This document shows positions 14,768-23,992 of a DNA stretch of 25,613 nucleotides, piece after piece (within the stretch, counting starts at the first letter, position 1; each line of letters starts with the position of its first letter). A program made the translations under genes and the position numbers. The DNA is from Halieaceae bacterium (lineage in GTDB: Bacteria > Pseudomonadota > Gammaproteobacteria > Pseudomonadales > Halieaceae): positions 1 to 25,613 of the forward strand of contig WTHO01000126.1 in the NCBI GenBank assembly GCA_011523115.1, in the 5' to 3' direction. The notes under the pieces were generated by a model. It ran no database searches and had not been told where the DNA came from. It saw only the letters and a list, made by a program, of their open reading frames with translations.

Positions 14768-15748
14768 TTACAGGATGTAGACAAACAAGAACAGGAACAC
14801 CCACACCACGTCCACAAAATGCCAATACCAACTTGAAGCCTCGAAGCCGAAATGATCGGTGGCAGTGAAGTGTTTTCGTCTGACTGAACGCACCAGCTGA
14901 ATCAACAGCATGGTCATCCCCATGGCGACATGAAAGCCATGGAAGCCGGTCAGCATGAAGAAGGTGGAACCGTAGATGCCGGAATTAAGCGTTAAGCCAT
15001 AAAGCGCATAAGCTTCGTAGTACTCAGCGGCCTGCAAGCCCAGAAAAATCAGCGCCAAGCCCACCGTGATACCCAGCCAGATATTAAACTTCTTTCGGTT
15101 GTCGGCGAGGATCGCGGTGTGTGCAACGTGAACCGTCGCGCTGGATGACAGCAGAATGAGGGTATTCCACATCGGCAACCACGCGTACCACGCGTGAGCG
15201 TCTGCAGGGGCCATGGACTTTTCCTGCGAGACAAAAGCACCGTTGTTTGCAATGGCTTGAGCGTCCACACCGCCCACGACCTCCTGAGGCGTTGTTGCGG
15301 GTGGCCACGCAAACTCAAACCCGGGCCACAGCAAGCCGTTCATGCGGCCGCCCTCTCCCTCTCCGGCCAACCAAGGGCCGACGAACTGCCTCACGTACAG
15401 CAGTGCGCCGAAAAATGCCGCGAAAAACATCACTTCAGAGAAAATGAACCAAAACATTCCCAAGACATAGCTCTGGTGGAGCTGACTGCTATTCATCCCC
15501 GCGAGATTTTCGCGGATGGCAGTGCCGAACCAACTGGCCAGCGTGAAGATAAAAAAGACCAACCCCGCGGTCAGCACCCACACCGAGTTGCTGGAACCCT
15601 CGTTGTTTCCATAGGTCATGTCATTGAGCACCAGCGCGGCGCCAAAGACTGACAAAATCAGGCCAATCGTCGCTCTGATTGCCAAGCTGGACGACTCGGG
15701 CACATAGTATTTTTCGTGACCTGCTGATGCGGATGATGAACTGGCCAT
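14768..15748 (-). CDS. coxC: Cytochrome c oxidase subunit III
   Basis: Integral membrane subunit of the aa3-type haem-copper oxidase, without redox centres, which stabilises the complex. 326 residues with about seven hydrophobic segments. Family landmarks are MFWFIFSEVMFFAAFFGALLY, WNTLILLSSSATVHVAH, GFHGFHVAMG and the C-terminal SWYWHFVDVVWVFLF. It has a longer loop (about 122-185) than the shortest bacterial forms, as in Pseudomonas-type subunits. GGAG lies 7 nt before the ATG. It is the last gene of the coxB-coxA-ctaG-coxC unit, 21 bp after ctaG, and is followed by the terminator. The symbol ctaE is a synonym. Confidence 0.97.
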   Translation of the reverse strand: MASSSSASAGHEKYYVPESSSLAIRATIGLILSVFGAALVLNDMTYGNNEGSSNSVWVLTAGLVFFIFTLASWFGTAIRENLAGMNSSQLHQSYVLGMFWFIFSEVMFFAAFFGALLYVRQFVGPWLAGEGEGGRMNGLLWPGFEFAWPPATTPQEVVGGVDAQAIANNGAFVSQEKSMAPADAHAWYAWLPMWNTLILLSSSATVHVAHTAILADNRKKFNIWLGITVGLALIFLGLQAAEYYEAYALYGLTLNSGIYGSTFFMLTGFHGFHVAMGMTMLLIQLVRSVRRKHFTATDHFGFEASSWYWHFVDVVWVFLFLFVYIL

Positions 15749-15769
15749 GAGTGTCTCCTGAGTCAGCCG

Positions 15770-16336
15770 TTAGCGCGAAGCCAACCGATCGGTCGCTGTA
15801 TCGGTGACGTCAAATAGTGTGTATGAAAGTGTGATCGTATGGATATCACGTGGCAGATCCTGATCGACGATAAACTGCAATGGCATGTCCGCCGCCGACT
15901 GGCCCGCCAATACCTGCTCTTCGAAGCAGAAACATTCGGTCTTGTGAAAGTACGCCGCGGCTCTGCTCGGGGACACGCTCGGTATCGCCTGGGCCACCAT
16001 GCTGTTATCTGTGGGATTCAAGGCTTTGAATACGACGCCGTTGGCAGCACCGGGGTGGACACGCATTACCCGGGTGTCGGGCGCAAAGCCCCAGGGCATG
16101 CCGTCGTTGTTGACGGCGACAAACTGCACCGTGATCTCACGGCTCTCGTCTATGAGCGCAGGCACTGATGTATAGGCCTGATTCACTGTTTTGCCGTTGA
16201 TACCGAGCGCGTCGCACAACACATTGTAGAGCGGCACCATGACGACGAAGACAAACGCAAACATGGCCGCGGCAACCGCCGACAGCTTCAATGCGGTATC
16301 AACCGCCGGGACCCGACTCAGGCGCAAGCTACCCAC
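15770..16336 (-). CDS. ctaG: Cytochrome c oxidase assembly protein CtaG/Cox11
   Basis: Membrane-anchored copper chaperone that inserts CuB into subunit I. 188 residues with one membrane segment (about 16-38) and a periplasmic immunoglobulin-like domain. The conserved Cys41 lies just after the anchor (YNVLCDALGINGKT). The copper-binding pair is Cys135 and Cys137 in KTECFCFEEQ. WGFAPDTRVMRVHPG is also typical. The start is GTG at 16336 with AGGAG 6 nt upstream. It lies between coxA (28 bp) and coxC (21 bp), the classical position. Confidence 0.96.
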   Translation of the reverse strand: MGSLRLSRVPAVDTALKLSAVAAAMFAFVFVVMVPLYNVLCDALGINGKTVNQAYTSVPALIDESREITVQFVAVNNDGMPWGFAPDTRVMRVHPGAANGVVFKALNPTDNSMVAQAIPSVSPSRAAAYFHKTECFCFEEQVLAGQSAADMPLQFIVDQDLPRDIHTITLSYTLFDVTDTATDRLASR

Positions 16337-16364
16337 TGACTACTCCTGCCCAATGAACTCGCCA

Positions 16365-17942
16365 TCAGATAGTGCCGGCAGGTTTAGGTACCAGCGGCGG
16401 CTCTTCAAAGGTGTGGTAAGGGGCCGGCGTTGCAACCGTCCACTCCAATCCCTCGGCACCATCCCACACTTTTTCTTCGCTCACAGGCTTGCCGGCGACG
16501 ATGGTGGCAACCACGTTGTAGAGGAAGAGTAATTGCGAGGCGCCATAAATGAAGGCACCGATCGAAGACATCATGTTGAAATCCGCGAACTGCAGCGCAT
16601 AGTCTGGTATCCGGCGAGGCATGCCTGCCAGGCCGACAAAATGCTGCGGGAAGAAAGTGATATTAAACCCGATGAAAGAGACCCAGAAATGCGTCTTCCC
16701 CATCGCTTCGTTGTACATCCGGCCACACCACTTTGGTAGCCAATAGTAGACCGCAGCCGTCATAGAGAATACTGCGCCCGCCACCATGACGTAGTGGAAG
16801 TGCGCCACAACAAAGTAGGTGTCGTGATACTGAAAGTCTGCCGGTGCAATCGACAGCATCAAACCCGTAAAGCCGCCCAACGTGAACAGGATCAAGAAGC
16901 CGATGCAAAACAGCATGGGTGTCTCAAAACTCAATGCACCACGCCACATGGTCGAGATCCAGTTGAACACCTTTACCCCCGTGGGTACCGCAATCAACAT
17001 GGTGGCGTACATAAAAAACAGCTCTCCCGCGATCGGCATTCCAACCGTGTACATGTGATGCGCCCAAACGATGAACGACAGGAAGGCGATCGATGCCGTC
17101 GCATACACCATTGAGGCGTAGCCAAACAGCGGCTTACGCGAAAAGGCCGGGATAATTTGGGATACAACACCAAACGCCGGCAGGATGATGATGTAGACCT
17201 CGGGATGACCAAAGAACCAAAAAATGTGCTGGAACAGCACGGGGTCACCACCACCTGCGGCGCTGAAAAAGCTGGTGCCAAAATGAATGTCCATCAACAT
17301 CATCGTTACTGCACCGGCCAAAACTGGCATCACCGCAACCAATAAAAAGGCGGTGATCAACCAGGTCCAGACGAACATCGGCATCTTCATGTAGGTCATG
17401 CCCGGGGCGCGCATATTCATTACTGTCGCGATAATGTTGATCGACCCCATAATTGAGGACACGCCGAGGATATGGATCGCGAAAATGAAGAAGGTGACCG
17501 AGGGCGCGGCGTAGGTCGTGGAGAGGGGCGCGTAGAAGGTCCAGCCAAAAGCGGGCGCTCCCCCTTCCATAAATAAGGTTGACGCCAGCATCAGAAAAGC
17601 CGGCGGAAGAATCCAAAAACTCCAGTTATTCATGCGCGGTAACGCCATATCTGGCGCGCCAATCATCATGGGAATCAGCCAGTTGGCCAGCCCTACGAAG
17701 GACGGCATGATTGCCCCAAAAACCATCACCAGACCATGCAGTGTCGTCATTTGGTTGAAGAAACCGGGCTCAACCAGTTGCATGCCTGGCTGGAAAAGCT
17801 CGGCTCGGATAACCATGGCGAAAAACCCACCAAGCAAAAACATGGCAAAAGAAAACCACAGGTACATGGTCCCGATGTCTTTGTGATTAGTGGTAAATAG
17901 CCAGCGTGAGATACCCTGGGCAGGTCCGTGGTGATCAGCCAT
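16365..17942 (-). CDS. coxA: Cytochrome c oxidase subunit I
   Basis: Catalytic subunit that reduces oxygen to water and pumps protons. 525 residues, about twelve membrane segments. All redox ligands are visible: His69 and His383 for low-spin haem a, His381 for haem a3 (FVVAHFHYVMVAG), and His246, His295 and His296 for CuB. Tyr250 is in the GHPEVYI motif, with Glu248 marking an A1-type oxidase. Proton-path residues also look intact: Asp98 with Asn105/Asn106 for the D channel, and the Lys at 324 in PTGVKVFNW for the K channel. GGGGAG lies 7 nt before the ATG. It is the second gene of the unit, 13 bp after coxB. The synonym is ctaD. Confidence 0.99.
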   Translation of the reverse strand: MADHHGPAQGISRWLFTTNHKDIGTMYLWFSFAMFLLGGFFAMVIRAELFQPGMQLVEPGFFNQMTTLHGLVMVFGAIMPSFVGLANWLIPMMIGAPDMALPRMNNWSFWILPPAFLMLASTLFMEGGAPAFGWTFYAPLSTTYAAPSVTFFIFAIHILGVSSIMGSINIIATVMNMRAPGMTYMKMPMFVWTWLITAFLLVAVMPVLAGAVTMMLMDIHFGTSFFSAAGGGDPVLFQHIFWFFGHPEVYIIILPAFGVVSQIIPAFSRKPLFGYASMVYATASIAFLSFIVWAHHMYTVGMPIAGELFFMYATMLIAVPTGVKVFNWISTMWRGALSFETPMLFCIGFLILFTLGGFTGLMLSIAPADFQYHDTYFVVAHFHYVMVAGAVFSMTAAVYYWLPKWCGRMYNEAMGKTHFWVSFIGFNITFFPQHFVGLAGMPRRIPDYALQFADFNMMSSIGAFIYGASQLLFLYNVVATIVAGKPVSEEKVWDGAEGLEWTVATPAPYHTFEEPPLVPKPAGTI

Positions 17943-17955
17943 TTCGTTGCTCCCC

Positions 17956-19068
17956 TTAACCGTTCTTCATGCCGGCTACATCGCCAGGCTGGACGACATC
18001 GCCCGTGTTGTTACCGAAGGCATTGCGCTGGTATGTCAGCACAGCCGCCAACTCGACATCATTGAGTTGACCGCCGAATGCCTGCATTGCCGTGCCAGAA
18101 ACACCACCAGCAACGACGGCCATATGCGATGAAAGATCGCCCAAAACGACAGTGCTACCGGCAATGGCGTTGCCGATGCCGCCTTCTCCCTGAGCCCCAT
18201 GACAGGCAAGGCAGGCGCTGTCGTAGACCGCCTTTCCTCTGTCCATCAGCTCATCAACCGACAGCGTTTGCATGGCAAGCTGGGTCTGAGCTGCAGCGGC
18301 GCCGCGCTTCGCCAATAGCCATGCGTCAAAATCTTCAGGCGATACTGCGTGCACCTCAACCGGCATAAAACCGTGGTAAGCACCACACAGCTCTGTGCAT
18401 TGGCCGCGGTAAATTCCCTCTTCAGGAACGCGGGTCCATGCCTCATTGATAAAGCCAGGAATGGCGTCACGCTTCACGGCAATCTCGGGCACCCACCACG
18501 AGTGAATCACGTCGTTGGCAGTAACCAAAAAACGGACCTTGGTATTGGTGGGGATCACCAATGGCTCGTCGACCTCGAGCAGGTAATTGTCGCCCTTGTG
18601 CTCGGTGTTGTAGATCTCCTCCTGCGACGTAGCAAGGTTCGAAAAGAAAGCGACGGGCTCGCCCGACTCGTCCAGATACTCGTACTTCCACTTCCATTGA
18701 TACCCCGTGATGAGGATATCGAGCTCGGCTTCGTCATTGTCGTAGACCTCTAAGAGGGTCGAGGTCGCGGGGACGGCCATTGCGATCAGAATCAGGAAGG
18801 GCACAACGGTCCACGCCACCTCTACCCTCGTGCTCTCGTGGAACTGGGCGGCCTGATGACCTTTGGATTTTCTGTGGGCGTAAATCGAGTAAAACATGAC
18901 CGCGAAAACCGCAACGCCGATTGCGACACAAATCCACATGATGAGCATGTGGAGCTGAAAAATGTCAGCACCGATCTCGGTCACGCCTGGCGACATGTTT
19001 AACTGATTTTCTGCTGCCGCTAAGGGCGCAAAAAACGCCACGGCCGCTCCTGAGACACGTTTCCCCAT
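17956..19068 (-). CDS. coxB: Cytochrome c oxidase subunit II with fused cytochrome c domain
   Basis: Receives electrons and passes them to subunit I. 370 residues. A short signal-like N-terminus (1-19) is followed by two membrane segments (about 40-62 and 84-105). The cupredoxin domain carries the CuA ligands His189, Cys224, Glu226, Cys228, His232 and Met235 (GQCTELCGAYHGFM). A C-terminal class I cytochrome c domain (about 270-355) has CLACH (Cys286, Cys289, His290) and probable ligand Met328 in GTAMQAFGG. This fusion defines a caa3-type enzyme. It is the first gene of the cox unit, with a candidate -10 about 70 bp upstream. GGAG lies 11 nt before the ATG, rather far. The synonym is ctaC. Confidence 0.97.
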   Translation of the reverse strand: MGKRVSGAAVAFFAPLAAAENQLNMSPGVTEIGADIFQLHMLIMWICVAIGVAVFAVMFYSIYAHRKSKGHQAAQFHESTRVEVAWTVVPFLILIAMAVPATSTLLEVYDNDEAELDILITGYQWKWKYEYLDESGEPVAFFSNLATSQEEIYNTEHKGDNYLLEVDEPLVIPTNTKVRFLVTANDVIHSWWVPEIAVKRDAIPGFINEAWTRVPEEGIYRGQCTELCGAYHGFMPVEVHAVSPEDFDAWLLAKRGAAAAQTQLAMQTLSVDELMDRGKAVYDSACLACHGAQGEGGIGNAIAGSTVVLGDLSSHMAVVAGGVSGTAMQAFGGQLNDVELAAVLTYQRNAFGNNTGDVVQPGDVAGMKNG

Positions 19069-19137
19069 CGCGTGCGGACTCCAATTGTTTTCGTGGCGCT
19101 TGTCCCCGAGCCACTGAGGGGGCTGAAAAGCGCCGGG

Positions 19138-19153
19138 ATTATAACGAAGTTAT
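19138..19153 (-). promoter_or_regulatory. Candidate cox promoter -10 with overlapping inverted repeat
   Basis: On the minus strand 19138-19143 reads TATAAT, a perfect -10. No good -35 is visible at the expected spacing (the hexamer there is CATGGA), which suggests that an activator may be needed. Overlapping the -10, ATAAC (19141-19145) and GTTAT (19149-19153) form a 5-bp inverted repeat with 3 bp between, a possible operator. The transcript would have a leader of about 62 nt before coxB. Confidence 0.45.
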
Positions 19154-19293
19154 TGCAAAATCCATGGGGAAAACGTCACACCCCCTTGAACGGCCGGTAT
19201 GGTCGTGGGTCACTTCCATGAATGCCAATGCTTTTTACGAATTTCCTTTATAAGCAGGAGTCATATCTGCCGCCGGGTAAGGGAGAAAGTTTG

Positions 19294-19313
19294 AGCTAAT
19301 TAATCGATTAGCT
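19294..19313. other. AT-rich inverted repeat over the yheV-type stop codon
   Basis: AGCTAAT (19294-19300) is repeated inverted as ATTAGCT (19307-19313) with 6 bp between. It overlaps the stop codon of the zinc-ribbon gene. The stem is AT-rich and no T-run follows on the minus strand, so it is a poor terminator. A binding site or chance are equally possible. Confidence 0.4.
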
Positions 19314-19542
19314 TGATGCTTTCTGCAGGGGTTTCCACTCGACGCGCAGACGGGCGGGTGACCCGGGTGGCCGGCACCTCCGCAGGAGCCGCGGGGCGGG
19401 CTTCGACAAATTCGCACTCGATACATCTTCTTTGGTCAGCTTCCACATCGATGACCGTGCGATCAGTCGCGCCGCAACGCGGGCATACCGCTCCCGCAAT
19501 AAAGCGTTGCCGTTGTTTGGGTTCAGCGCTGGAATCCGACAT
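19300..19542 (-). CDS. YheV-family putative zinc ribbon protein
   Basis: Small cytoplasmic protein of unknown function, 80 residues. It has two Cys pairs in zinc-ribbon spacing: CPRC (Cys20, Cys23) and CIEC (Cys40, Cys43). The preceding RQRFIAGAVCPRCGATD closely matches the start of E. coli YheV (KRFIAGAKCPAC from memory), the DUF2387 family. A Pro/Ala/Thr-rich tail (about 46-80) is added beyond the usual length. ATG start at 19542 with only a weak purine stretch upstream. It sits 231 bp upstream of coxB on the same strand and divergently from the carbonic anhydrase gene. Nothing in the context reveals its role. Confidence 0.85.
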   Translation of the reverse strand: MSDSSAEPKQRQRFIAGAVCPRCGATDRTVIDVEADQRRCIECEFVEARPAAPAEVPATRVTRPSARRVETPAESIKLID

Positions 19543-19665
19543 ACTCGTCTCGCAGATCAGGTGTATTCATCAGCAATCAAATTCACAGTGTAGCAATCCT
19601 GACGGCACTTCAAGCGCATCAGCAAATGGGCTCGCAGTGCCCTCAGTCAGGGCAGCGCACAACCT

Positions 19666-19669
19666 GGAG
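19666..19669 (+). promoter_or_regulatory. Ribosome binding site fixing the carbonic anhydrase start
   Basis: GGAG lies exactly 7 nt before the GTG at 19677. The upstream ATG at 19626 has no such site and would add 17 residues not found in the family. A 6-bp hairpin (TGCCCT 19638-19643 with AGGGCA 19649-19654) lies just upstream. Confidence 0.65.
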
Positions 19670-19676
19670 ATGGCAG

Positions 19677-20240
19677 GTGACAGCGGAAAGTTTTGAGGGC
19701 GCGGCAAATGTCCGCAGTGTTTTAGGTATCACGCCGACCCTGGGCGATCGGGTCATGATTGATCCCACCGCCGTCGTCATGGGAGATGTCTGGCTGGGTG
19801 ACGACGTCAGCGTCTGGCCGCACACTTCGATGCGAGGCGACGTACAGATTATCAGGATTGGCGCACGGACCAATGTTCAAGACGGCACCGTGCTGCACGT
19901 GACACATGATGGCCCGTATAACCCCGGCGGGTTTGCACTGCATATCGGTGAAGACGTGACGATTGGCCACCGCGCGCTACTGCACGGATGCACCGTGGGC
20001 GATCGCGTGCTGGTTGGGATGGGCGCCATCATCATGGACCAAGTCGTTGTGGAAGACGACGTCATGATCGCCGCCGGCGCGCTCGTGACGCCCGGAAAGC
20101 GCCTCCGGAGCAAACACCTCTATGCGGGCACCCCAGCAAGGGAGGTCCGGGCACTGACAGACAATGAAGTGAGCTTTCTCCCATACAGTGCGCAGGGTTA
20201 CGTCTCCCTCAAGCAGCGTTACTTGGGCAAGGGCGGTTAA
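19677..20240 (+). CDS. Gamma-carbonic anhydrase family protein (YrdA-like)
   Basis: Left-handed beta-helix hexapeptide-repeat protein related to gamma-class carbonic anhydrases. 187 residues from the GTG at 19677. Hexapeptide turns run from about residue 24 to 145. Family motifs are SMRGDVQIIRIGARTNVQDGTVLHVTH and IGHRALLHGC. Three His positions matching the family metal site are His74, His98 and His103, so a zinc- or iron-binding trimer is expected. Activity of YrdA-type members is not well settled, so the true substrate is uncertain. It resembles E. coli YrdA along its length. The same gene accompanies aroE and tsaC in E. coli. Its stop codon overlaps that of aroE. Confidence 0.93.
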   Translation: MTAESFEGAANVRSVLGITPTLGDRVMIDPTAVVMGDVWLGDDVSVWPHTSMRGDVQIIRIGARTNVQDGTVLHVTHDGPYNPGGFALHIGEDVTIGHRALLHGCTVGDRVLVGMGAIIMDQVVVEDDVMIAAGALVTPGKRLRSKHLYAGTPAREVRALTDNEVSFLPYSAQGYVSLKQRYLGKGG

Positions 20241-21085
20241 TCTGTGGCGCGGGCAGCCCTTAAGGTATCAATGAGGCTACTGGTGTCAGGGTAGTGACCC
20301 AACCAGAGATAGAAACTTTCTGCGGCCTGTTCGACCAACATGCCCAATCCATCTCGTACGGCCGCTGCCCCGCGTCCTTCAGCCCAGCGCATAAACGGAG
20401 TGGGGCCTGCGCCATAAGCCATGTCATAGCCGTATGCGTCAGTCAGGGACATTGTTTCCGGGAGTGCCGGCATCTCACCGGCGAGCCCTGTGCTGGTGCC
20501 GTTAATCACCAGATTCCACGGCCCCGAATTCGCTGCATCGAGGCCGCCGCCCCGAACGCGGGCGTCCCTGCTGGCCCAGTCTGACGCCAAAGAAGCCGCA
20601 CGCTCCGGCGTTCGATTCACGATGAAAATCTCGGCAGGCCCCGCCTCCAGAAGCGCCGGTATCACTCCTTTAACGGCGCCTCCCGCACCAACAATCAAAA
20701 TCCGCGCATCCTTCAGTGACCAGCCTGCGCCGCCGGTGATGTCGGTGACTAGCCCTTTCCCGTCAGTATTATCCGCGATGATCTGACCATCCGCCGCCCG
20801 CCTGAGAAAATTGGCGGCGCCTGCCAGCTTTGCCCGCGAAGAGACCTGATCCGCCAAGGTGAAAGCCCGGCTTTTAAAAGGCAAAGTAACGTTGAGACCA
20901 AGACCACCCCGCTCAAAAAAGTGGCCCACCCATGTCTCGAAGCTATCGATTGCCACCAGTTCCGCGCGATAGTCGATGTCTCGGCCCATTTGCGCGGCAA
21001 AGGCCGAGTGTATCGTAGGCGACAGGCTGTGATGGATCGGGTTACCCACCACCGCAAATCGGCCGGGAAATGAGCTATCGGTCAT
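20237..21085 (-). CDS. aroE: Shikimate dehydrogenase (NADP+)
   Basis: Reduces 3-dehydroshikimate to shikimate in the pathway to aromatic amino acids. 282 residues. The N-terminal substrate domain has VVGNPIHHSLSPTIHSAF and LNVTLPFKSRAF with catalytic Lys71, and the paired Asp108 is in ADNTDGKG. The NADP domain has GAGGAVKG (133-140) and NRTPERA, where Arg after Asn favours NADP over NAD. The usual GAVNTL stretch reads GAANFL here, keeping the Asn. ATG start at 21085 with a weak ribosome binding site. It is the last gene of the LysM-dprA-tsaC-hemF-aroE run, 54 bp after hemF. The two stop codons at its 3' end share TTAA. Confidence 0.97.
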   Translation of the reverse strand: MTDSSFPGRFAVVGNPIHHSLSPTIHSAFAAQMGRDIDYRAELVAIDSFETWVGHFFERGGLGLNVTLPFKSRAFTLADQVSSRAKLAGAANFLRRAADGQIIADNTDGKGLVTDITGGAGWSLKDARILIVGAGGAVKGVIPALLEAGPAEIFIVNRTPERAASLASDWASRDARVRGGGLDAANSGPWNLVINGTSTGLAGEMPALPETMSLTDAYGYDMAYGAGPTPFMRWAEGRGAAAVRDGLGMLVEQAAESFYLWLGHYPDTSSLIDTLRAARATD

Positions 21086-21139
21086 TACGCAGCCTGCCGC
21101 TGGCTTCCCGTCGGCGCATTAAAATACGGCGCATGCTGA

Positions 21140-22084
<945 letters not shown>

Positions 22085-22108
22085 TTATCGTTCTCTCGAC
22101 CCGCCAGC

Positions 22109-22687
22109 CTAAACACGAATGACAGTGCCATCACTCGCTCGACGTATTGTTGATGGTTTCCCGGCCGCGTCAATAGCACCCGGCATGCAGGGTAGTGCCG
22201 TCCCGAAGTAACGCCGCACCTCCCACATTTGGCGTGGGGGCGCCAGCCCTGCCGGATTGGCGCTGGTAGAGATCAAAGGCCCACCAAAAGCCCGGCACAA
22301 GGCGGCCAAGGCGGGGGATGAGGTAACGCGAATGGCCACTTCATCACTGTTTCCCGTTACCCATGGCGGAAACACACCACGGTGCGGCACCAGCCAGGTA
22401 TTGGGGCCTGGCCACGAGGCAGCAATAGCATCACGTTGCGAAGATGGCAGGGTTCTCAGCACAGCCGAGAATGCCTCCCCCCTGTCGGCAACCACAATCA
22501 ACCCCTTATGAACAGGCCGCTTTTTTAATGCCAGCAGATCCTTCACAGCCAGCTCATCAAAGGGGTCGCAACTAAGCCCCCAGACGCCCTCGGCGGGGCA
22601 AGCCACAACGACTCCTGAAGCCAGCATCTGCGAGAAATAGGGCGCACGCCACTGCGAGTGAGGCTCGACTGAAAGCGTTGTGTTCAT
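22109..22687 (-). CDS. tsaC: Threonylcarbamoyl-AMP synthase (TsaC/YrdC)
   Basis: Makes threonylcarbamoyl-AMP from threonine, bicarbonate and ATP for the t6A37 modification of ANN-decoding tRNAs. 192 residues of the short YrdC type. Motifs are the basic LKKRPVHKG (Lys55, Lys56, Arg57), SWPGPNTWLVP (91-101), VAIRVTSSPALAALC and PLISTSANPAG (137-147). In the N-terminal motif the usual PTE reads PAEGVWGLSCDP, losing the Thr. ATG start at 22687 fits the family but has no good ribosome binding site. It uses bicarbonate, and a carbonic-anhydrase-like gene is nearby, though any link is speculation. It lies between dprA (77 bp) and hemF. Confidence 0.95.
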   Translation of the reverse strand: MNTTLSVEPHSQWRAPYFSQMLASGVVVACPAEGVWGLSCDPFDELAVKDLLALKKRPVHKGLIVVADRGEAFSAVLRTLPSSQRDAIAASWPGPNTWLVPHRGVFPPWVTGNSDEVAIRVTSSPALAALCRAFGGPLISTSANPAGLAPPRQMWEVRRYFGTALPCMPGAIDAAGKPSTIRRASDGTVIRV

Positions 22688-22764
22688 ATGGCATTGTCGT
22701 CACTGGGCAACGACACCTTACCTCACACGCCCCGCATGCGGCCAATGAGCCCGCCCCATAAAAC

Positions 22765-23895
22765 CTAGTGAGCGGCGCTGTAACCCTCGGGCATGCGAAC
22801 AACGCTACCGAGGACCTCCAGCCCCGAGAGGCAGCTCAGGCAACGATTCATATCCCAACCCATGGAGGTGGCGATATCCTCCGCCCGATGAACGCCTCGG
22901 CCTAACAACAGCATGACGCGTTGCTGATCACTTTCTAGCACACTCGCCGACGGCCCCTCAGACTCGGCGCCCACTGGTGTTGGGGCCGAGTTTGAGGCTG
23001 GGGAATCTGGGCGCACGCCGAGGCAGGCAAACAGATCCTCCACCGACTGCACGAGTTCGGCGCCATCGCGAAGGAGGTAATGACAGCCAGCACCACCGGT
23101 GTGATAAATCGACCACGGTAGCGCCAACACATTCCTGCCTTGGTCCGCTGCGGCTGAGGCCGTCAGCAACGTACCACTGGGGCGCCCTGCCTCGATGACC
23201 AAAGTCGAACCGCTTAACCCGGACAAGGTCCGATTACGACGATGAAAATGATGTCTCCTAGGGGGTGAGCGTAGTGGGAATTCGCTGACCAGCACGCCAC
23301 TGCCTGCAATCCGGCGGGCCAGCTGTTCATGTCGACGCGGATAGACCTGATCGATGCCAGACGGCAACACTGCAACAGTCAATCCATCCGCCCGCATAGC
23401 GGCATCGTGCACGATGCTGTCGATACCCAGCGCCAGGCCACTCGCCACACAGAAACGGGCCTGCACGGCGGCGGTAGCGAATTCAGTTGCCGCCCTTCGG
23501 CCGTCAAGAGAGGGTTTCCGCGTGCCGACAATGGACAACATTGGCATGCCGAGTAGTCTTGGGTCACCCCGGGTGAACAAGAAAGGGGGCCGGTCACTGC
23601 ATTCTTTCAGCAACGGTGGATATTCGATGTCTCGCGGTGTCACGATCCATAATCCATGAGGGGCGCCAGTTAAGGCCTCGGGCAACGTGATTGGGGCCGA
23701 GGTAGACAGGACCTGTTTCAGCGCCTCCAGCTCCGAGGTTGCAATACAACTTGGTGTGCTTTCGAGCACTGCCTCCGGTGTCGGGCAGGCATCAAGAACC
23801 CGATCGAGCCAGCGGGCGCCCTCAACATAAACCCTATCCGTCAGGGCCAACCAACGGCCATCGATTTCGGGGTTGTGTCCAAACTGGTGAGCCAT
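22765..23895 (-). CDS. dprA: DNA processing protein DprA/Smf
   Basis: Loads RecA on incoming single-stranded DNA during natural transformation and is also kept in non-competent bacteria. 376 residues. The Rossmann-like core has SIVGTRKPSLDGRRAA (from 121), VASGLALGIDSIVHDAA, VLPSGIDQVYPRRH, VSEFPLRSPPRRHHFHRRNRTLSGLS and VIEAGRPSGTLLTA. A flexible linker (about 295-320) leads to a C-terminal winged-helix domain (about 321-370, with HRAEDIATSMGWDMNRCLSCLSGLEVLG). ATG start at 23895. It is 97 bp after the LysM gene. The same def/LysM/dprA/tsaC neighbourhood is widespread in gammaproteobacteria. No competence pilus genes are in view. Confidence 0.96.
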   Translation of the reverse strand: MAHQFGHNPEIDGRWLALTDRVYVEGARWLDRVLDACPTPEAVLESTPSCIATSELEALKQVLSTSAPITLPEALTGAPHGLWIVTPRDIEYPPLLKECSDRPPFLFTRGDPRLLGMPMLSIVGTRKPSLDGRRAATEFATAAVQARFCVASGLALGIDSIVHDAAMRADGLTVAVLPSGIDQVYPRRHEQLARRIAGSGVLVSEFPLRSPPRRHHFHRRNRTLSGLSGSTLVIEAGRPSGTLLTASAAADQGRNVLALPWSIYHTGGAGCHYLLRDGAELVQSVEDLFACLGVRPDSPASNSAPTPVGAESEGPSASVLESDQQRVMLLLGRGVHRAEDIATSMGWDMNRCLSCLSGLEVLGSVVRMPEGYSAAH

Positions 23896-23992
23896 CTCTC
23901 ATCCCTGAGTCATGGTGTCTGCTTGTTTACATCGCTGGCATTTTTCCTCGCGACAATGGCAGATAATCCTCTGTCATCACCGAACCGCCAGG

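Noticed and set aside
19141..19153. Sequence ATAACGAAGTTAT resembling one arm of a loxP site
   Set aside because: Only one arm with an inserted base is present and there is no spacer or second arm. It is better explained by the inverted repeat at the cox promoter.
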